From Siphlonurus alternatus (taxonomy: Eukaryota; Arthropoda; Insecta; Ephemeroptera; Siphlonuridae), in contig OX463788.1 of the NCBI GenBank assembly GCA_949825025.1, forward strand, positions 33,048,878 to 33,112,877: a stretch of DNA of 64,000 bases, given 5' to 3'. Shown here piece after piece: positions 14,484 to 26,350 of this stretch (within the stretch, counting starts at the first letter, position 1; each line of letters opens with the position of its first letter). Below the pieces are notes generated by a model that did no database searches, was not told the DNA's origin, and saw only the letters and a list, made by a program, of their open reading frames with translations. The position numbers and the translations under genes were made by a program.

Positions 14484-15085
14484 AAAGATGACAAGCCACT
14501 GAGAGCCGCGAGAGCGCATTCATTGCAGTGCTCGCGCGCTGTATTGTGCGTGTTGTATTGTGGCGGGCGGGCAGGCAGAGCGGTCAACTGGCATGTTTCT
14601 TGCGCTACGAAGTCGCGTATCTCCTTCATTTTTTAAGCTAAGGAAAAGTTATCAGCATTTATGAAATTGCAAGGATTTTGTCTTAAACTTTTAAATGAAA
14701 AATATTTCTGTATTTATATATATTGACTACGAAATTCACCGTTAAACTTTTTTTTAACACCAAACTTTTCAGAAAATAATTAATTTAAGGGTTAATTGAA
14801 ATTAAAATTAAATATATTTTTATATTTTCTTGTAGCAAATATATCTGCCTATCATTATATGCATTTACATTGCTTCTATGTAACACGGTTTCGCCACAAT
14901 ATGCAAATTAGTGAGGGTACTATATGCATAACTTTCCATCAAGATGGTGGCGAAAGCCCCGGTGGGATTTTGGGGGGCTTTGGATATGTTACTCAGGGCA
15001 TCGAGTTCTACCGATGCTGAAAAAATCACAAACTTCGGAATTTATCCGAGGTCAAGATAGGATTTTCACCTATATTGACTGGCCT
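14484..15085 (-). repeat. Right arm of the composite inverted repeat
   Basis: 602 bp, reverse complement of 11444-12034 with only scattered substitutions (for example CGATGCC against CAATGCC, and a C/T change within the GCCGCCATC stretch) and about 11 extra bases near 15055-15070. The near-identity points to a recent duplication or to gene conversion between arms. Confidence 0.85.
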
Positions 15086-16184
15086 AAAGGTAATGTTATG
15101 TTGGGCAAGTGTTATTCTTATTATAAATTTTGCACCTGCTGATATCTTTATAATTACTAATACTGTAGTATAATGCAAATTCATAATCATTAAATTCCCA
15201 AGTAATTTTATAATCATGTATCAAACTTAAAATGTAATTATTGCATTTTATTGTTATACAATAACAATGAATGTTTTTTTAAAATTAGAATTCATATGAG
15301 GTTTCAACTTTTAAGTGAATAAGGTATATGTGTCCATAGTGGCATAGTACCATTTTGTCATGATTTCAGTAATAAATTGTGGTACTAAATTACATATCTA
15401 GCTTCCTCATTACAAGCTGCACCAAACGCGAGATGTCACATCACACGTCCTGTTGCTGCTACAAGTGCTACAGAGACAGACAATACATGGCCTGTAGTAA
15501 CTATACGTGCAGAATACAGTAGCCCAGCTCGGTTTGTAAATGAACGTAGCTCACAATCGCGGCGCAGTAACACGAGCTGCTTCCATATCATTAATATTAT
15601 TACTAGTCTCAGCTGTACAACGCAGACACTATAATAACAATATATACATCTTAATATTCTTAATACACTAATTAAGAATTATTATTCGGAGAAAGATAAT
15701 CTGAAAACATATGCAGACAAAATAAACAACACTATAACAAGAGTTTGCATTATAGTCCTATCTTTTATTTTAGCTGTAATAGTCGAGGAAAACAATATGA
15801 CAGGCCATAATAAGATATAATTTTACACATTGTAAATGAGATTTAAACCAATAAAACTCATACCAGATGTCTTGCAACTTTAATCGAATGTGGTTTAGTT
15901 GACGACGCCTTTATATTCTTTATAATATAAAAATAATTAATGTTTTTCGCATTCCACACAATTTTTACTTTTATCGTATTGAAAGATAATCGAAAGACTT
16001 TAATTGGATGTTTTAGGTTTAATCAATTATCAATTAATGTGAATAAAAGATAGTACACCCTACAGCGCATGAGTTACGTACGTAAAAGTATAATTCAATT
16101 TAAAGTTGCACTCTAGCTGTTATCTGCTTGATGCACATCGATTATAAATCTGCAGTTCAAATTCTTTGCGCCTTGCTAGTAAAA

Positions 16185-16225
<41 letters not shown>

Positions 16226-17652
16226 TAATTCAAATTGAGCTAAAATTACATCACATAATTACTATAATATCATGATAATGGCATTTAAAAATAATAATTT
16301 TCAAAAGAAGATTGTATTTAAAGTAAATTGAAAAGGTATGAAATGTTTGTATTAGCTGTTTTGCTAAATAAAAACCTATTCTATTCTATTCTATATTCTA
16401 TATAAGCAGTTTTAAGCAATTGTCATCTTCATTCTCGTGTGACATTTCAACGTAAGAAAATTATTATATTGGATGATAGCGTGCTTCTATTTAGGGGGTT
16501 GGTGGGGTGAGCTGAGAACTTTTGGTTCCTGGTACCATAGGTACAATCTAAGACAGTAAACAATGGATTTGTTAAACTTTTTTCTTATCATTTTTTGTTT
16601 ATGCAAGAACTTTTTTTAAATTATGAGTTATCGTCGTAGCCTTTCTGCTTGTATAATTGCAAGCTGTGTGCCTTGCAGTGCTTGTTTTTGTTGCTCAGCT
16701 GACTGTGCAGGTCTCAGCTATCTTCTCAGCAGATAAGCGGCTCAAGTAAGTCAGGTGCGGAGATTAGCCCTCGTGTCACGGTATGGCACAACTCCCCCTC
16801 CCTGCTCCCTTCCTCTCTCGCCGCCCTTCCACCTCCCACCTCCCCCCTTCAAAAAACTCTTCCTCATTTTTTAACAGTCAGTCAGTCGGTGTTCAACGTG
16901 CTTACTGAAACAAATTTATTTAACTTGTGTTTACAAAGTAGTGTTTGCGGTTCTGGTTATAATTTGAATTTTCACGATAGTAAAAATACTTTATTTTTGC
17001 TAATGGCAAGGTAGGAATCAAATTAGGATTGTATGCATGTTATTTCATTGAACGTCACAGAATTAAATGTGTCGTCAAGCTTGTAAAATTAGGTAAAAAT
17101 GGTATCACTTTAAAACAATTTGGCTTACGTGTTCAAAAATCTCATAATCTTTTCACTGCACACTCGCAGTTCATAACAAGGGCATTTTCTTGGCCCTTGC
17201 ATACATAATATAACAAACATAATATCCTTTACATACACAATGTCACCTTAAATATTATAGTGTGCTATTATGTGATTTATAGAATTAGGGAGTTGGATTT
17301 TATTTTACAATTTCCATTAACTAAATGTGATGATTTGTGTTGTTATAAATTTAATAGTATTATTTTTATCGTACATTTCTATGTATATATAGATAATAAA
17401 TACTCTAAAGTGAACTGAATTTATACAGTTTATTAATTTGTTATTGCTAGGGCAATGTTATGTACAACATAAAATGCAAAAGAAAAAAAAATGCGATTTC
17501 TCTGTAGCAAAGTGTATGTTTTTTAATCGTTTATAAAAAATGTACTGTATTTATAATGTTATACGGCATGCATAAATATGTATCATAAATACTCAGTTCA
17601 TTTCAGTCAAATCTACGGAAGCGATCGGAACTGAAATTGCAGTCTATCAGTT

Positions 17653-17655
<3 letters not shown>
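15086..17655. other. Non-coding stretch with two candidate islands
   Basis: No gene seen. It contains a mildly G+C-rich patch at 15410-15620, (AAT)n at 16186-16223, and TTGCTAAATAAAAACC followed by TATTC repeats at 16355-16400, which resembles a LINE 3' tail. A C/T-rich island at 16650-16900 is followed by CAGTCAGTCAGTCGGTG (about 16876-16892), similar to the arthropod initiator TCAGT. That last block is a possible promoter region upstream of the gene, on weak evidence. Confidence 0.4.

Positions 17656-17717
<62 letters not shown>
17656..17717. repeat. (TA)n microsatellite
   Basis: About 62 bp of uninterrupted alternating T and A. Confidence 0.95.
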
Positions 17718-17720
<3 letters not shown>

Positions 17721-18175
17721 TGGGCGAATTTGTGCTGTTCCGATATGCACATAACTTCACCAACGATATTGTAATTTAATTATTCAGTTGTTATATATAA
17801 TTTATAAAGCGCGCGTCTTCTGCATTGCCAAAGTAAAATTCTTAAAGCAAACAAAGGAGACGAAACTTTATTCTGTGTTGCACTCCGACCAATAAAAATG
17901 TTGAATTGCAATTTCACACAGCTTTATATTATTTATTTGGCTATTATATACTGCTACATACTGCACTGTAATAAACACGGTAAACAATTTAATTGTATTA
18001 AGCAATTCTACGTATTATATGTATAATTATGTTTATGCCTGCAAGCATGTGTATAATATATTGTTTAAGTAATATTATACCTTTTACTCTCATTATTTAT
18101 CAGTAAATCATTAGTGTTATTTACATGGATACACTCCTATGAGCTTGGAGCTCGAGGCGGGGTAATGGGTAGGGA

Positions 18176-18422
18176 TAAAGGTGCATTTCCATGGAGCGAT
18201 GTCAAGCGAGGCTTGGTGCGACGAGAAAGGCGCACTTAAATTGCTTCAATATCATAGTGCGCGGTCAAGTTGGCGTGGAAAAATCGCTATCCCGCAGTGA
18301 TTAATTAAATCACGCCGCGATTTTTCCACGCCAGCATGGCCGCCATATGATATTGAAGCAAGTGCGCCTTTCTCATCGCGCCAAGCCTCGCTAGATATTC
18401 GCTCCATGGAACTGCACTTTAA
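18176..18422. mobile_element. Foldback MITE, single copy in this window
   Basis: The left arm (GTGCATTTCCATGGAGCG, then GGCGCACTTAAATTGCTTC and GGCGTGGAAAAATCGC) pairs with the right arm (GCGATTTTTCCACGCC, GAAGCAAGTGCGCC, CGCTCCATGGAACTGCAC). Arms of about 110 bp surround a short AT centre near 18300. High G+C compared with its neighbourhood. Short frames in it are by-products of the palindrome. Confidence 0.75.
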
Positions 18423-18649
18423 GGGAGGGAAAGGATGGTGGCCACGGACTGTTAAGCGTCCCAGCATTCGCTGAGTTACAACTGAGTTCCGAGTGAACCG
18501 TGGACTGAGGGAACTGTGAAAAACCACAGTCTGGACGGACACCTCTACTTTTTATCAATGGACCAAAGTGATGTCCAAATCCTGGGGAACCACATACATG
18601 CATCACTGCGCACACTGAATGGAAATCGAGATGAATTTACCACATGCAG

Positions 18650-18740
18650 GGAGGGAGCAGCGTAATTTTTACTTAAAATGGTCACCCATCCAAATACTAA
18701 CCACGCTCGACGTAGCTTCACTTCGGTGATCAGTCACAAC
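18650..18740 (-). repeat. 5S-rRNA-derived repeat, copy 2
   Basis: Minus-strand bases 18680-18732 match the 5S rRNA internal control region closely (GATCACCGAAGTGAAGC, then GGTTAGTATTTGGATGGGTG). As in copy 1, the sequence after GGGTGACC is not 5S but an A/T-rich tail sharing AAAATGGTCACCCATC context with the copy at 7960. Probably a SINE remnant with a residual polymerase III promoter; activity is unknown. Confidence 0.68.
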
Positions 18741-18794
18741 AGCATGCTGTACATTAATTTTCTGTTTGAAGAAATACAAAATAATCAAAAATCT

Positions 18795-18893
18795 TAGGAA
18801 CGATTCACGAAGCAAGATTTAGAGTCTTACAATTAAGTGTGGAACCTGTGTGCATCTTTCTTTTGATGTATCTTCTTCGTGGATCGTGCCCAT
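18795..18893. mobile_element. Foldback MITE, family A, degenerate copy
   Basis: GGAACGATTCACGAAGCAAG at the left and CTTCTTCGTGGATCGTGCCC at the right are the family A ends. The interior is shortened and diverged. It ends about 90 bp before the proposed splice acceptor of the first coding exon. Confidence 0.6.
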
Positions 18894-18982
18894 TTTCTTC
18901 CATGACTTTCTAAGAGTACTTGATTGAGTATTACTCTCTGGTGACATGATGCAAGATATTGAAATGTTGTTGCGTGTTGCAG

Positions 18983-19048
18983 GTGCCCGCGAGACGTCTT
19001 GCGTGAGCTCGCCGCTGGAGCGCACTCACGCCGAATGCGCGTGTGAGC
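18983..19048 (+). other. Probable 5' leader end with acceptor and tiny uORF
   Basis: TGTTGCGTGTTGCAG ends at 18982 and makes a plausible 3' splice site, so this G+C-rich leader may follow an upstream non-coding exon not identified here. In the protein frame a TGA at 19004-19006 closes the frame, which supports initiation downstream. An ATG at 19035 opens a three-codon frame (ATG CGC GTG TGA) ending two bases before the main ATG. Confidence 0.5.
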
Positions 19049-20609
19049 ATGAGGGAGGCAGCTGCAATGGCGCAATTGTGCGAGGAGGATTGTTCCAAGG
19101 CAGAGATGCTGTCTGCCGAAGTGACCCTAAGCAACCTGCGGTGCCTCATGTCACCGGAGGTGTACTGTTCACCCCCACCATGCCCCCCACCCTCCTCCAC
19201 CTCTTCGTCGGCATCGTCGTCTCCACGGCCAGACGTGCACCCGGACGGTTCTCAACTTGAGTCTCCCCGCACTCCATCCCCCTGTCAGCACGACACGCGC
19301 CAGCGACCAGACTGGACTTCCGAAGCGCCTAACCCCAGCACCAATGATAATATTCCTCCCTACAAACAACAGTTTGAAATTGTCGCTTTTCTACCAAATG
19401 AAACACAAACAGTACAAGTTGATAATATTGATGGTTCTAGTTTAGTACAAATTATTGCTGAAGCACATGAACAAATGACAGAAGCTGGAACCAAAAATAC
19501 AGAACAATTCAGTGCTAGATATATAGATGAAGATGATGCAATGCTAATTACAAATATTATTGCAGATAGTAAATTTTGTTCATCTTCATCCTCGTGTGCA
19601 TCCTCGGAGAGTGATGACGATGATGATAATGATAGTGTAACTTCGGTTATATCACGCGAAGTTGTCACGTGGGAATCTCTCAGTCCCAGAGCGCCTCTAG
19701 CGGCGGAGGAGGACACTGATGAGGAGGAGGGCGCCCGAGTGGACAAAGCAGTGAGTGGCGCGCAGAATCAAGCCGCTTGTGGCAGTGCAGCATTAGAAGC
19801 AGCAGCAGCTACCGCGGCGGCCGCGGTGGTGGAGGCGGAGACGGTGGTGGTAGTGCAGAGCGAGGTGCATGCTCGTGGATCGATATTATCGAACGTTTTA
19901 GAAGCGCGAGAGGAGTTTTGCTCTCTCGCGAACGCCAGCAGTAGCGAGGTGTCAGGCCTAGAGAGTGGTGGTGAGTCGTCAGTCGCGGCGTCTCGTGCTC
20001 GCAATGATGTGAGCCTGGAGAGCCTGGCTCCAGTAGCACTGGCACCCGCACCTGCACTCGCACCCACGACCGCGCACGCGACCAACATGAGACAAAAAGC
20101 CTCAGGCAGCAGCTCTGCCGCCCCTAATAACGAGGGCAGCGTCCAACAGCACCAACAGCACCAGCATCAAGATCACCACCAAAGCAGTAACAATAACTCT
20201 GATTGCCCATTACAGTGTAATGGCATGGTATCGGAATGTTGTTGGAATGGAGACTGTGTTGAAGCAAGAACAACAAAAAATAACTTAAAACCAGCAATTA
20301 AATTAAACACAGAAAAACGATCAGAGAATGGAAAGAGACGTGTTACTTTTAATGAAACTTTAAATAAATTTTTTGATGCAGATTATGTGATTTTAGTGGG
20401 TGAAGATTGTAATGGAGATGAAACAACACGATTAGTTAGTATGTGTAAAAAATCAAACTGTCAGCCTGGTGGAAACTTTGATTTAAATTTCCCAGAACTT
20501 TGTCCATTTGAACCACCACTTGAATACATCGATCAAGTGACGTTAAGTCCTCCTGAGGGCTACAAGGATGTCCTAGGGGCTGCAAGAAGCGCGCAGGATG
20601 ACGAGTCAG
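19049..20609 (+). CDS. First coding exon of a large, mostly disordered protein with a PP1-docking motif
   Basis: This exon encodes residues 1-520 plus one base. I chose ATG 19049 because an in-frame TGA lies at 19004; ATG 19067 is an alternative with a stronger context. Visible parts: Ser/Pro-rich N terminus (about 40-95); an AT-coded block that looks structured (about 105-176, starting YKQQFEIVAFLPNET); an acidic Ser/Asp tract; an Ala/Glu/Val-rich tract (about 247-272); a His/Gln tract (about 365-380); then KRRVTFNETLNKFF (429-442), where RVTF fits the RVxF docking motif of protein phosphatase 1. The exon ends at CAG before GTATGG (donor 20610), phase 1, which matches the acceptor at 62920. 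Without splicing the frame stops at 20684-20686. I do not recognise the family. A scaffold or PP1-targeting role is inference. Confidence 0.85.
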
Positions 20610-20689
20610 GTATGGAAACTTTTAACGTCACAATTTGTGTTGTTTGTTTTTGCATGAAGTCACGAGGAGGCGTGGCAGGTTTATGAGAT

Positions 20690-23410
20690 AACAATGTCTC
20701 ACTAACCTATTTCCTCAATCTAAGCTACATGATAAACAACGTCACTTCCTCAGAGTTCTTTTCCAATTTCATGTAATGCAATCTCTCAGACTCTCTAGTT
20801 TATATGGAGTCAACGTCAATATATTTTACCATCTGAAAAAAATTATATTACCTTTATTTTTAATTTTCAACGTTCCTCGTTTATCTATAACTCTAAATTA
20901 GATTAAAAATTTATGCTATTATGAAACTGTGAATTTCAAAATTTTATTTATTATTATTATTATTATTTTTATTTTTAATTGCAACTGTTACAGATTCTAA
21001 ATATTACACTGATTGACAACTTTAAATGAAAATACGTGTCTTAAAAGTCCAGGTCAAAAGAAACACTCGAAGATGAATTTCTTTTTTGCTCCTGTTACCA
21101 ACATTGCTATGCCGTTGTCTATTATATCCCAAGTCTCATAGTTTGTTTGACTTCAAGAATGGCAGGTCATTCTAAAAAAGCAACTCTGGAATGCTGGAGA
21201 ATCGATCGATTTGTTGAAAAGTTCTGCTTAAAACACTAGTAAAAAAACATTGAAAATATATTGATAAAAAACATTGTTTACTTTTGTTTATCTTACATTA
21301 AAATGCAGTTAAATTATGCAGCTAGTTTCTTCTAAAAGTATAGTAACATTAATGGTGACTTTCAATTTATTCTTCAGACAAATTTTCGGACTATTTTTTT
21401 TTTTATTTAAATTTTTGCACGTGATACTCAGTAACTATTTCCTCTAAACAGCACTGGCACTTACCGCTATTGCACCGACTTTTTATTTTAAACAATTAAT
21501 TTAAAACTTACACTAACTATGAAAACACTGAAGAAAGCTGTTGGTATTTTACTTGATATTCATGTTTAGTAAATAAGTGAGTCAACATGAATGGACAACT
21601 AAGATAATAGACTAGAAAATATGTTTTATTAATCAAAACATATTGTTCTAACTTGATTGTATTCACGCTAAGATAAATTGTCATAACGAGACCTTGCATT
21701 GCTGAAGGTAATTATACAAACAGTGCTTGCTGCGTACTGTGTTATAAGAGTTTGTTAAGTATTGCGAAATATATTTTATATTATGACTAATAGACTTGGC
21801 TAGGAGCCAACCGCTACCTCGTCCTATTGAAAATACCGAGAAAAGTGTTCACTGCAGAGAAATAGTACTAATGTTTAGGGAGGGCATCCCTTCTTCTTGT
21901 TTCCTATTTCTTTAGGCAATCAATTAATTAAATATTTGGCAGTTTTTTGTCGCTAGCTTCTTATATGACGAAGAATATACTGGATTCAGTTTAAACAGCA
22001 TTTTAAATAATATGTTTGAAATAAAATTTATTTACAGTATTACTAACTATTCTTTTAAATAATAATTATAATCACACTGCTACCTTCAGAGCTATTTTGA
22101 ATTATTTGGCCTTTCATGTAAAAGGTATAAGGTATACGTATAAGACTATAAGGTAACACTACTAACAGTAAAAAGTTTTTTGTTTAGTTTTTCGTATTAC
22201 AGACATGCATTAAGTATTAAATTAATATTTGCAATATTTACGTTGTTCAGTCGTTTTGCACGTAGATTTATGTAGACTCAGTGTGATACCCTTGAAGTTA
22301 AGCATCATCATCAGTAGCGGTGCAAGCCGCCCGCAACTTCGGCCGGCAGTTAACAGCGGCATGCCACAGACAGCCCAGCGCCTTGTCTTACAATAAACGC
22401 AACCATCACAGCACAAAGGCAAGCAAAGTTGCCTGACTCTCTTTTTCACCACAATACGGGGAAATGTCTCGCTCGATTATAATCCATAAACAAAGTGTGT
22501 TTACTCCGATATATCTCATGAAAGTAAAGACTTAGTTTATATTCTTTCTGCTTGTGCGTATTTTCAACAAAAAAAAAATATCCCTGAACCTGCTCGTAAA
22601 AAACAAATTGCATTTAAAAATCAGGTTCAAGACAAATGTATTATTCTCCAATCTATATTTTTAAATAGCATTTCCATTTCTTAGTCATCATAATTTCTTG
22701 TAATTTCTTAGTTTGGCAATGAGTGGAAAAATTATCATTAAATTAAAATACCTTTCTAAATAGAAGTAAAACAAAATTGCTCTATGTACACAGTTTTGAT
22801 TTAATTTAAGAATTTAATATCAAAATGTTCGAAATAGATATCAGTGAGTAGATGTTAATACTTTTATAACTCTGAGACAATTTTGCTTTTCAGTACAGAT
22901 TTTTCACTAAATATACTGTAATTAAGACGGTATGTCATGTGAATCAGTTGGTAATGCCTCATAATAATAAAATTATGTGTTGTCAAGTAATTCATAAAAT
23001 TTAGACATGTTTTTAGGTAGTACTGATTATGGTTATTTATTAATTTACCTTTTATTTTTACTACATTAAATAGCGCAAAATTTCATCACTAGAATTTCAG
23101 TAGTGTATTTCCTTTGAAATAATAATAATAATTAATAAACAAAAACAAAAAAATAATATAAAAAAATAGCTACACCCTCAAACTTTTAATGTTTAAATTG
23201 TACCTTATTTAGTTTACTTCATTTATTGTTTTTTTAAGTTGTAAATGACATATATAGTACGAAACAAATCAAGAAACAAATTTTACGTACATAGCTCGCG
23301 GTAATCAATAAGTTGGCACAAAGTGTTGTCTAAGTTTTCTTACTACTTACACTAATGCATGCTTCAAATTTAATGATTTAATGCAAGATTATAATACAAT
23401 TATCGCTAAG
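20690..23410. other. AT-rich intron DNA with one G+C patch
   Basis: No gene or clear mobile element seen. A G+C-richer patch at about 22310-22440 (CAAGCCGCCCGCAACTTCGG) has short minus-strand frames without recognisable motifs. Confidence 0.5.
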
Positions 23411-23419
23411 ATACGGTGA

Positions 23420-23600
23420 CATGGAAAGTAGGCCGGTGGTCTAGTCGAGTTCTCGCGCCACCGTCTCAGTCCGCGCTGCATGCCGTACTTGTCACCCCTG
23501 AGCACAAGGCATGCGAGTGCGGACGCAGTAGTCGAAGAAGCGAGTTCTAAGTCTGTCCGTTGCAGTATTCGAGTCTAATGTACGTTAAATAGTGCAACAT
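23420..23600. other. G+C-rich intron island
   Basis: About 180 bp including CGTCTCAGTCCGCGCTGC and AAGGCATGCGAGTGCGGACG in an otherwise AT-rich intron. No coding frame. Candidate cis-regulatory block by composition only. Confidence 0.25.
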
Positions 23601-24199
23601 GCATAAATAGTTTAGATATATGATGGTTTGCCAATCAACGTTAATGAAATGAGACAACTATAGAAAGGAAAATAATTGCTAACACACAAAATAAATAAAA
23701 ACAACTTTCATATAATATACAGTGTATAGTTTTTTGACACTTAGATTATATTAATTTTCTTCAATTGTAGGATATATTTGAAACCAATGCAACCATGTAC
23801 TGTACAGTGCATAAACTATAGAGTTTACCCTAACGTTCTGCGAGTTTATATATTTTGTTGTTGATTTGAATTATGAAAAAATACCTTAATTGTATATTAT
23901 AAAATTACACGTTTTATATTAATTGTGTGTGATTCAGAATTTAATGAACGAAATTAAACCCCTTTTATGAACGTTGTATTTTATGTCAGGATATATATTT
24001 TTATTGCCAGTCTATAAATATGAATATTATATGACAAATGACTTTTTTCACTGATTTAAAATTGTGAAACAAGTTTTTTTTTTTTTTCACTTTTCAAGAA
24101 TAATATGGAGTAATGGAAAATTTAAATAGAAACGAGTCACATGTATAGTATTATTAGGTCGCTGCAGTGGGTTTGTAATGAAATTGGAACGAGGGTTAG

Positions 24200-24480
24200 T
24201 ATTTTTCCTTCTTGTACGACCTACTTTTGCGTGGTCCGTCCCGGGATTGCGAGCAGGCAGGAGGAGACTGCCATGCGAAGTGCCGGGCGGCCGTTGATGC
24301 TTACTGGCTGGCAGGCAAGCGGCAAGCGAGCACGCTCAGACTCTGCCATGGATCGATCTCCCATGGACCACCGGCGGTCGGGCGGGCGGGTACGGAGGCA
24401 TTAAGCACTGTTGTTTTGCTCAGCTGCCAACGTTCGTTCGTTCATTCGTTCGTTGTTTCAGCAGCTTAGCACAGGCACGA
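24200..24480. other. G+C-rich intron island with GGCAGGCAAGC motif
   Basis: It contains GAGCAGGCAGGAGGAG, CTGGCTGGCAGGCAAGCGG and a (TTCG)n-like run near 24430-24455. Overlapping frames of 85-87 codons in two plus-strand frames have no shared or recognisable motif, so I do not call a gene. Confidence 0.28.
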
Positions 24481-25174
24481 GTGGCAAATGGATTTGTACT
24501 TGCTTGCTGACAAATTATTACGCCGCATAAATCTCCCAACATGCAGCCCTTCCTGGTTCACCACTAGGCCATGCATGCAGTCAGCTGCTCTACATAATTA
24601 TGACAACGAACAAACTTACAGTTCAATTTTTTTAATTACTTCAACGTACTCCTTCAGCTATAAGCTCATCAATATTTAGCATCCGCGTGTTGGTCAGCAA
24701 CAGCTTGTTCAAGTTTTTCATTTATCTCACCACATTAACCAGTTTAATTAAAAACTAAATAAAATAACATGTACAAATTGAAATGTTATAATTTTCACGT
24801 TGATATAATTATAAATGACGCACAGAGGTAACTTTTTAATTTAAATCACACGTAAAAACAGGAAAGAATATACTTATTTATTTATGACTATTCATTGTAT
24901 ATAATATAATATGTTTTTAGTGCAAGCAACATATCATTTTAATTTGTGAATGTGTTAGTTAACTTTCATTACGTTATGTCATGACTAATAATAACTAATG
25001 AATAATAAGCATAAAACTTGTTGCATATTTTTTTCAGGAACGTATAATATAATCGATTTTCTTTCATGTACATTCAATATTATTGTGTCTATCATAATAT
25101 ATAATATCAGATCACAAACGCATTAAAACTATTCAAAAACTATAAATTTTAAATTATTGAATAACTTTTGCATT

Positions 25175-25178
<4 letters not shown>

Positions 25179-25271
<93 letters not shown>
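25179..25271. repeat. (TA)n microsatellite
   Basis: About 93 bp of alternating T and A. The frame through it is Tyr-Ile repeats and not a gene. Confidence 0.95.
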
Positions 25272-25273
<2 letters not shown>

Positions 25274-26350
25274 AATTCTAAAAGTTTAATGCAACATTAT
25301 TTAATTGTCCTTGGTTTAAAAATCGTAGAATTTTTTCTTGTAACTTTTCTTTCTCACTTTACCGTGCATTTATCACTCGATCAATAATCATAAATTGGAT
25401 GTAACATTTTACTGTCAAGTAGAGCACGGTAAAACAACTTAAAACTGTGAAACTGCGTAATATTGCATTGCATTGTAAATATTATTGTTTGAAAATAATC
25501 GTTACTATATGTTTCTTATGTCTATATTTTATATAGTTTATATACCATATATTATTACATATAATACTGTATATAATATTATATAGGTCATAAATACTAG
25601 GTCTTGATAATATAACGGCAATAAAGGCAAGGTGCCATCTTGGAGAGCACTTGCATTTCTATCGCGTTTTGAAATATCATTCGTCCGATCTCAGCTGTGA
25701 CAAATATTCTTACCTTCCAAATGAAATAGCAGATATCTATATACTAGAAGCAAAGAAAACAGTTGTTATTTGTTTTTTTATTCCACTTGTTTGTTTGTTT
25801 GTTTGTTTCTGTTCCTTCGCAGCTCATGAATTCAGAAAAGGATATTTGAAGATTTGATAAAAATATAAGTATTATTTTCAAGATTCATACTATCACTGTT
25901 CTGCAATATTATTTTGCTAGCTTTTATAAGATAATCAGATTTAGTGTAGGTGGAAATTTAAATTATTATAATGAATTTAATAAAAGGTTTCACTGTCTGC
26001 GGTTATCATGCAATCATGATTAGAGGAGATTGAATCATGACCGGCTTGCTGGTTAGCTTCTAACTTCGTTACGCTTGCTCTTGTGCCTGCTGCTGTTGTT
26101 GTGTATAATATACAGCAATTGAATTTCATGAACCGTCATACTGATGCATGGTGTGTGTACTGTAATGTGCGATAATTAAATAATTACAATTAGTCTTTGA
26201 TTTAAAAATAATATTTTAATACTAGTTTATAATTATGAAAATATCATATTGTGGAAAACAGAAAAAAAAGAAAGACAATTTATTTTATTTTGTGTTTTAT
26301 GACATTTTTAAGGTAATTTATTAATTTAACCATACAGTATCAGTAGGTTA

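Larger units (their letters stand above)
11444..15085. mobile_element. 3.64-kb composite inverted repeat
   Basis: Two near-identical arms, 11444-12034 and 14484-15085, face each other across a 2.45-kb centre. Both outer ends carry AGGCCAGTCAATATAGG in opposite orientation. The arms differ by a few substitutions and one insertion of about 11 bp near the outer end of the right arm. The centre holds a LINE 3' fragment (12451-12756), a small hairpin (13066-13144) and a TTAA foldback (14019-14385), but no transposase frame. It could be a long-terminal-inverted-repeat transposon that lost its gene and took in others, or an inverted duplication. No convincing target-site duplication was seen. Confidence 0.7.

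Noticed and set aside
19043..19048. GTG at 19043 as start codon
   Set aside because: GTG is not a normal start in animal nuclear genes; the ATG at 19049 is six bases downstream in the same frame.
18946..19260. 104-codon plus-strand frame beginning before the coding exon
   Set aside because: It is out of frame with the long coding exon and crosses the proposed splice acceptor.
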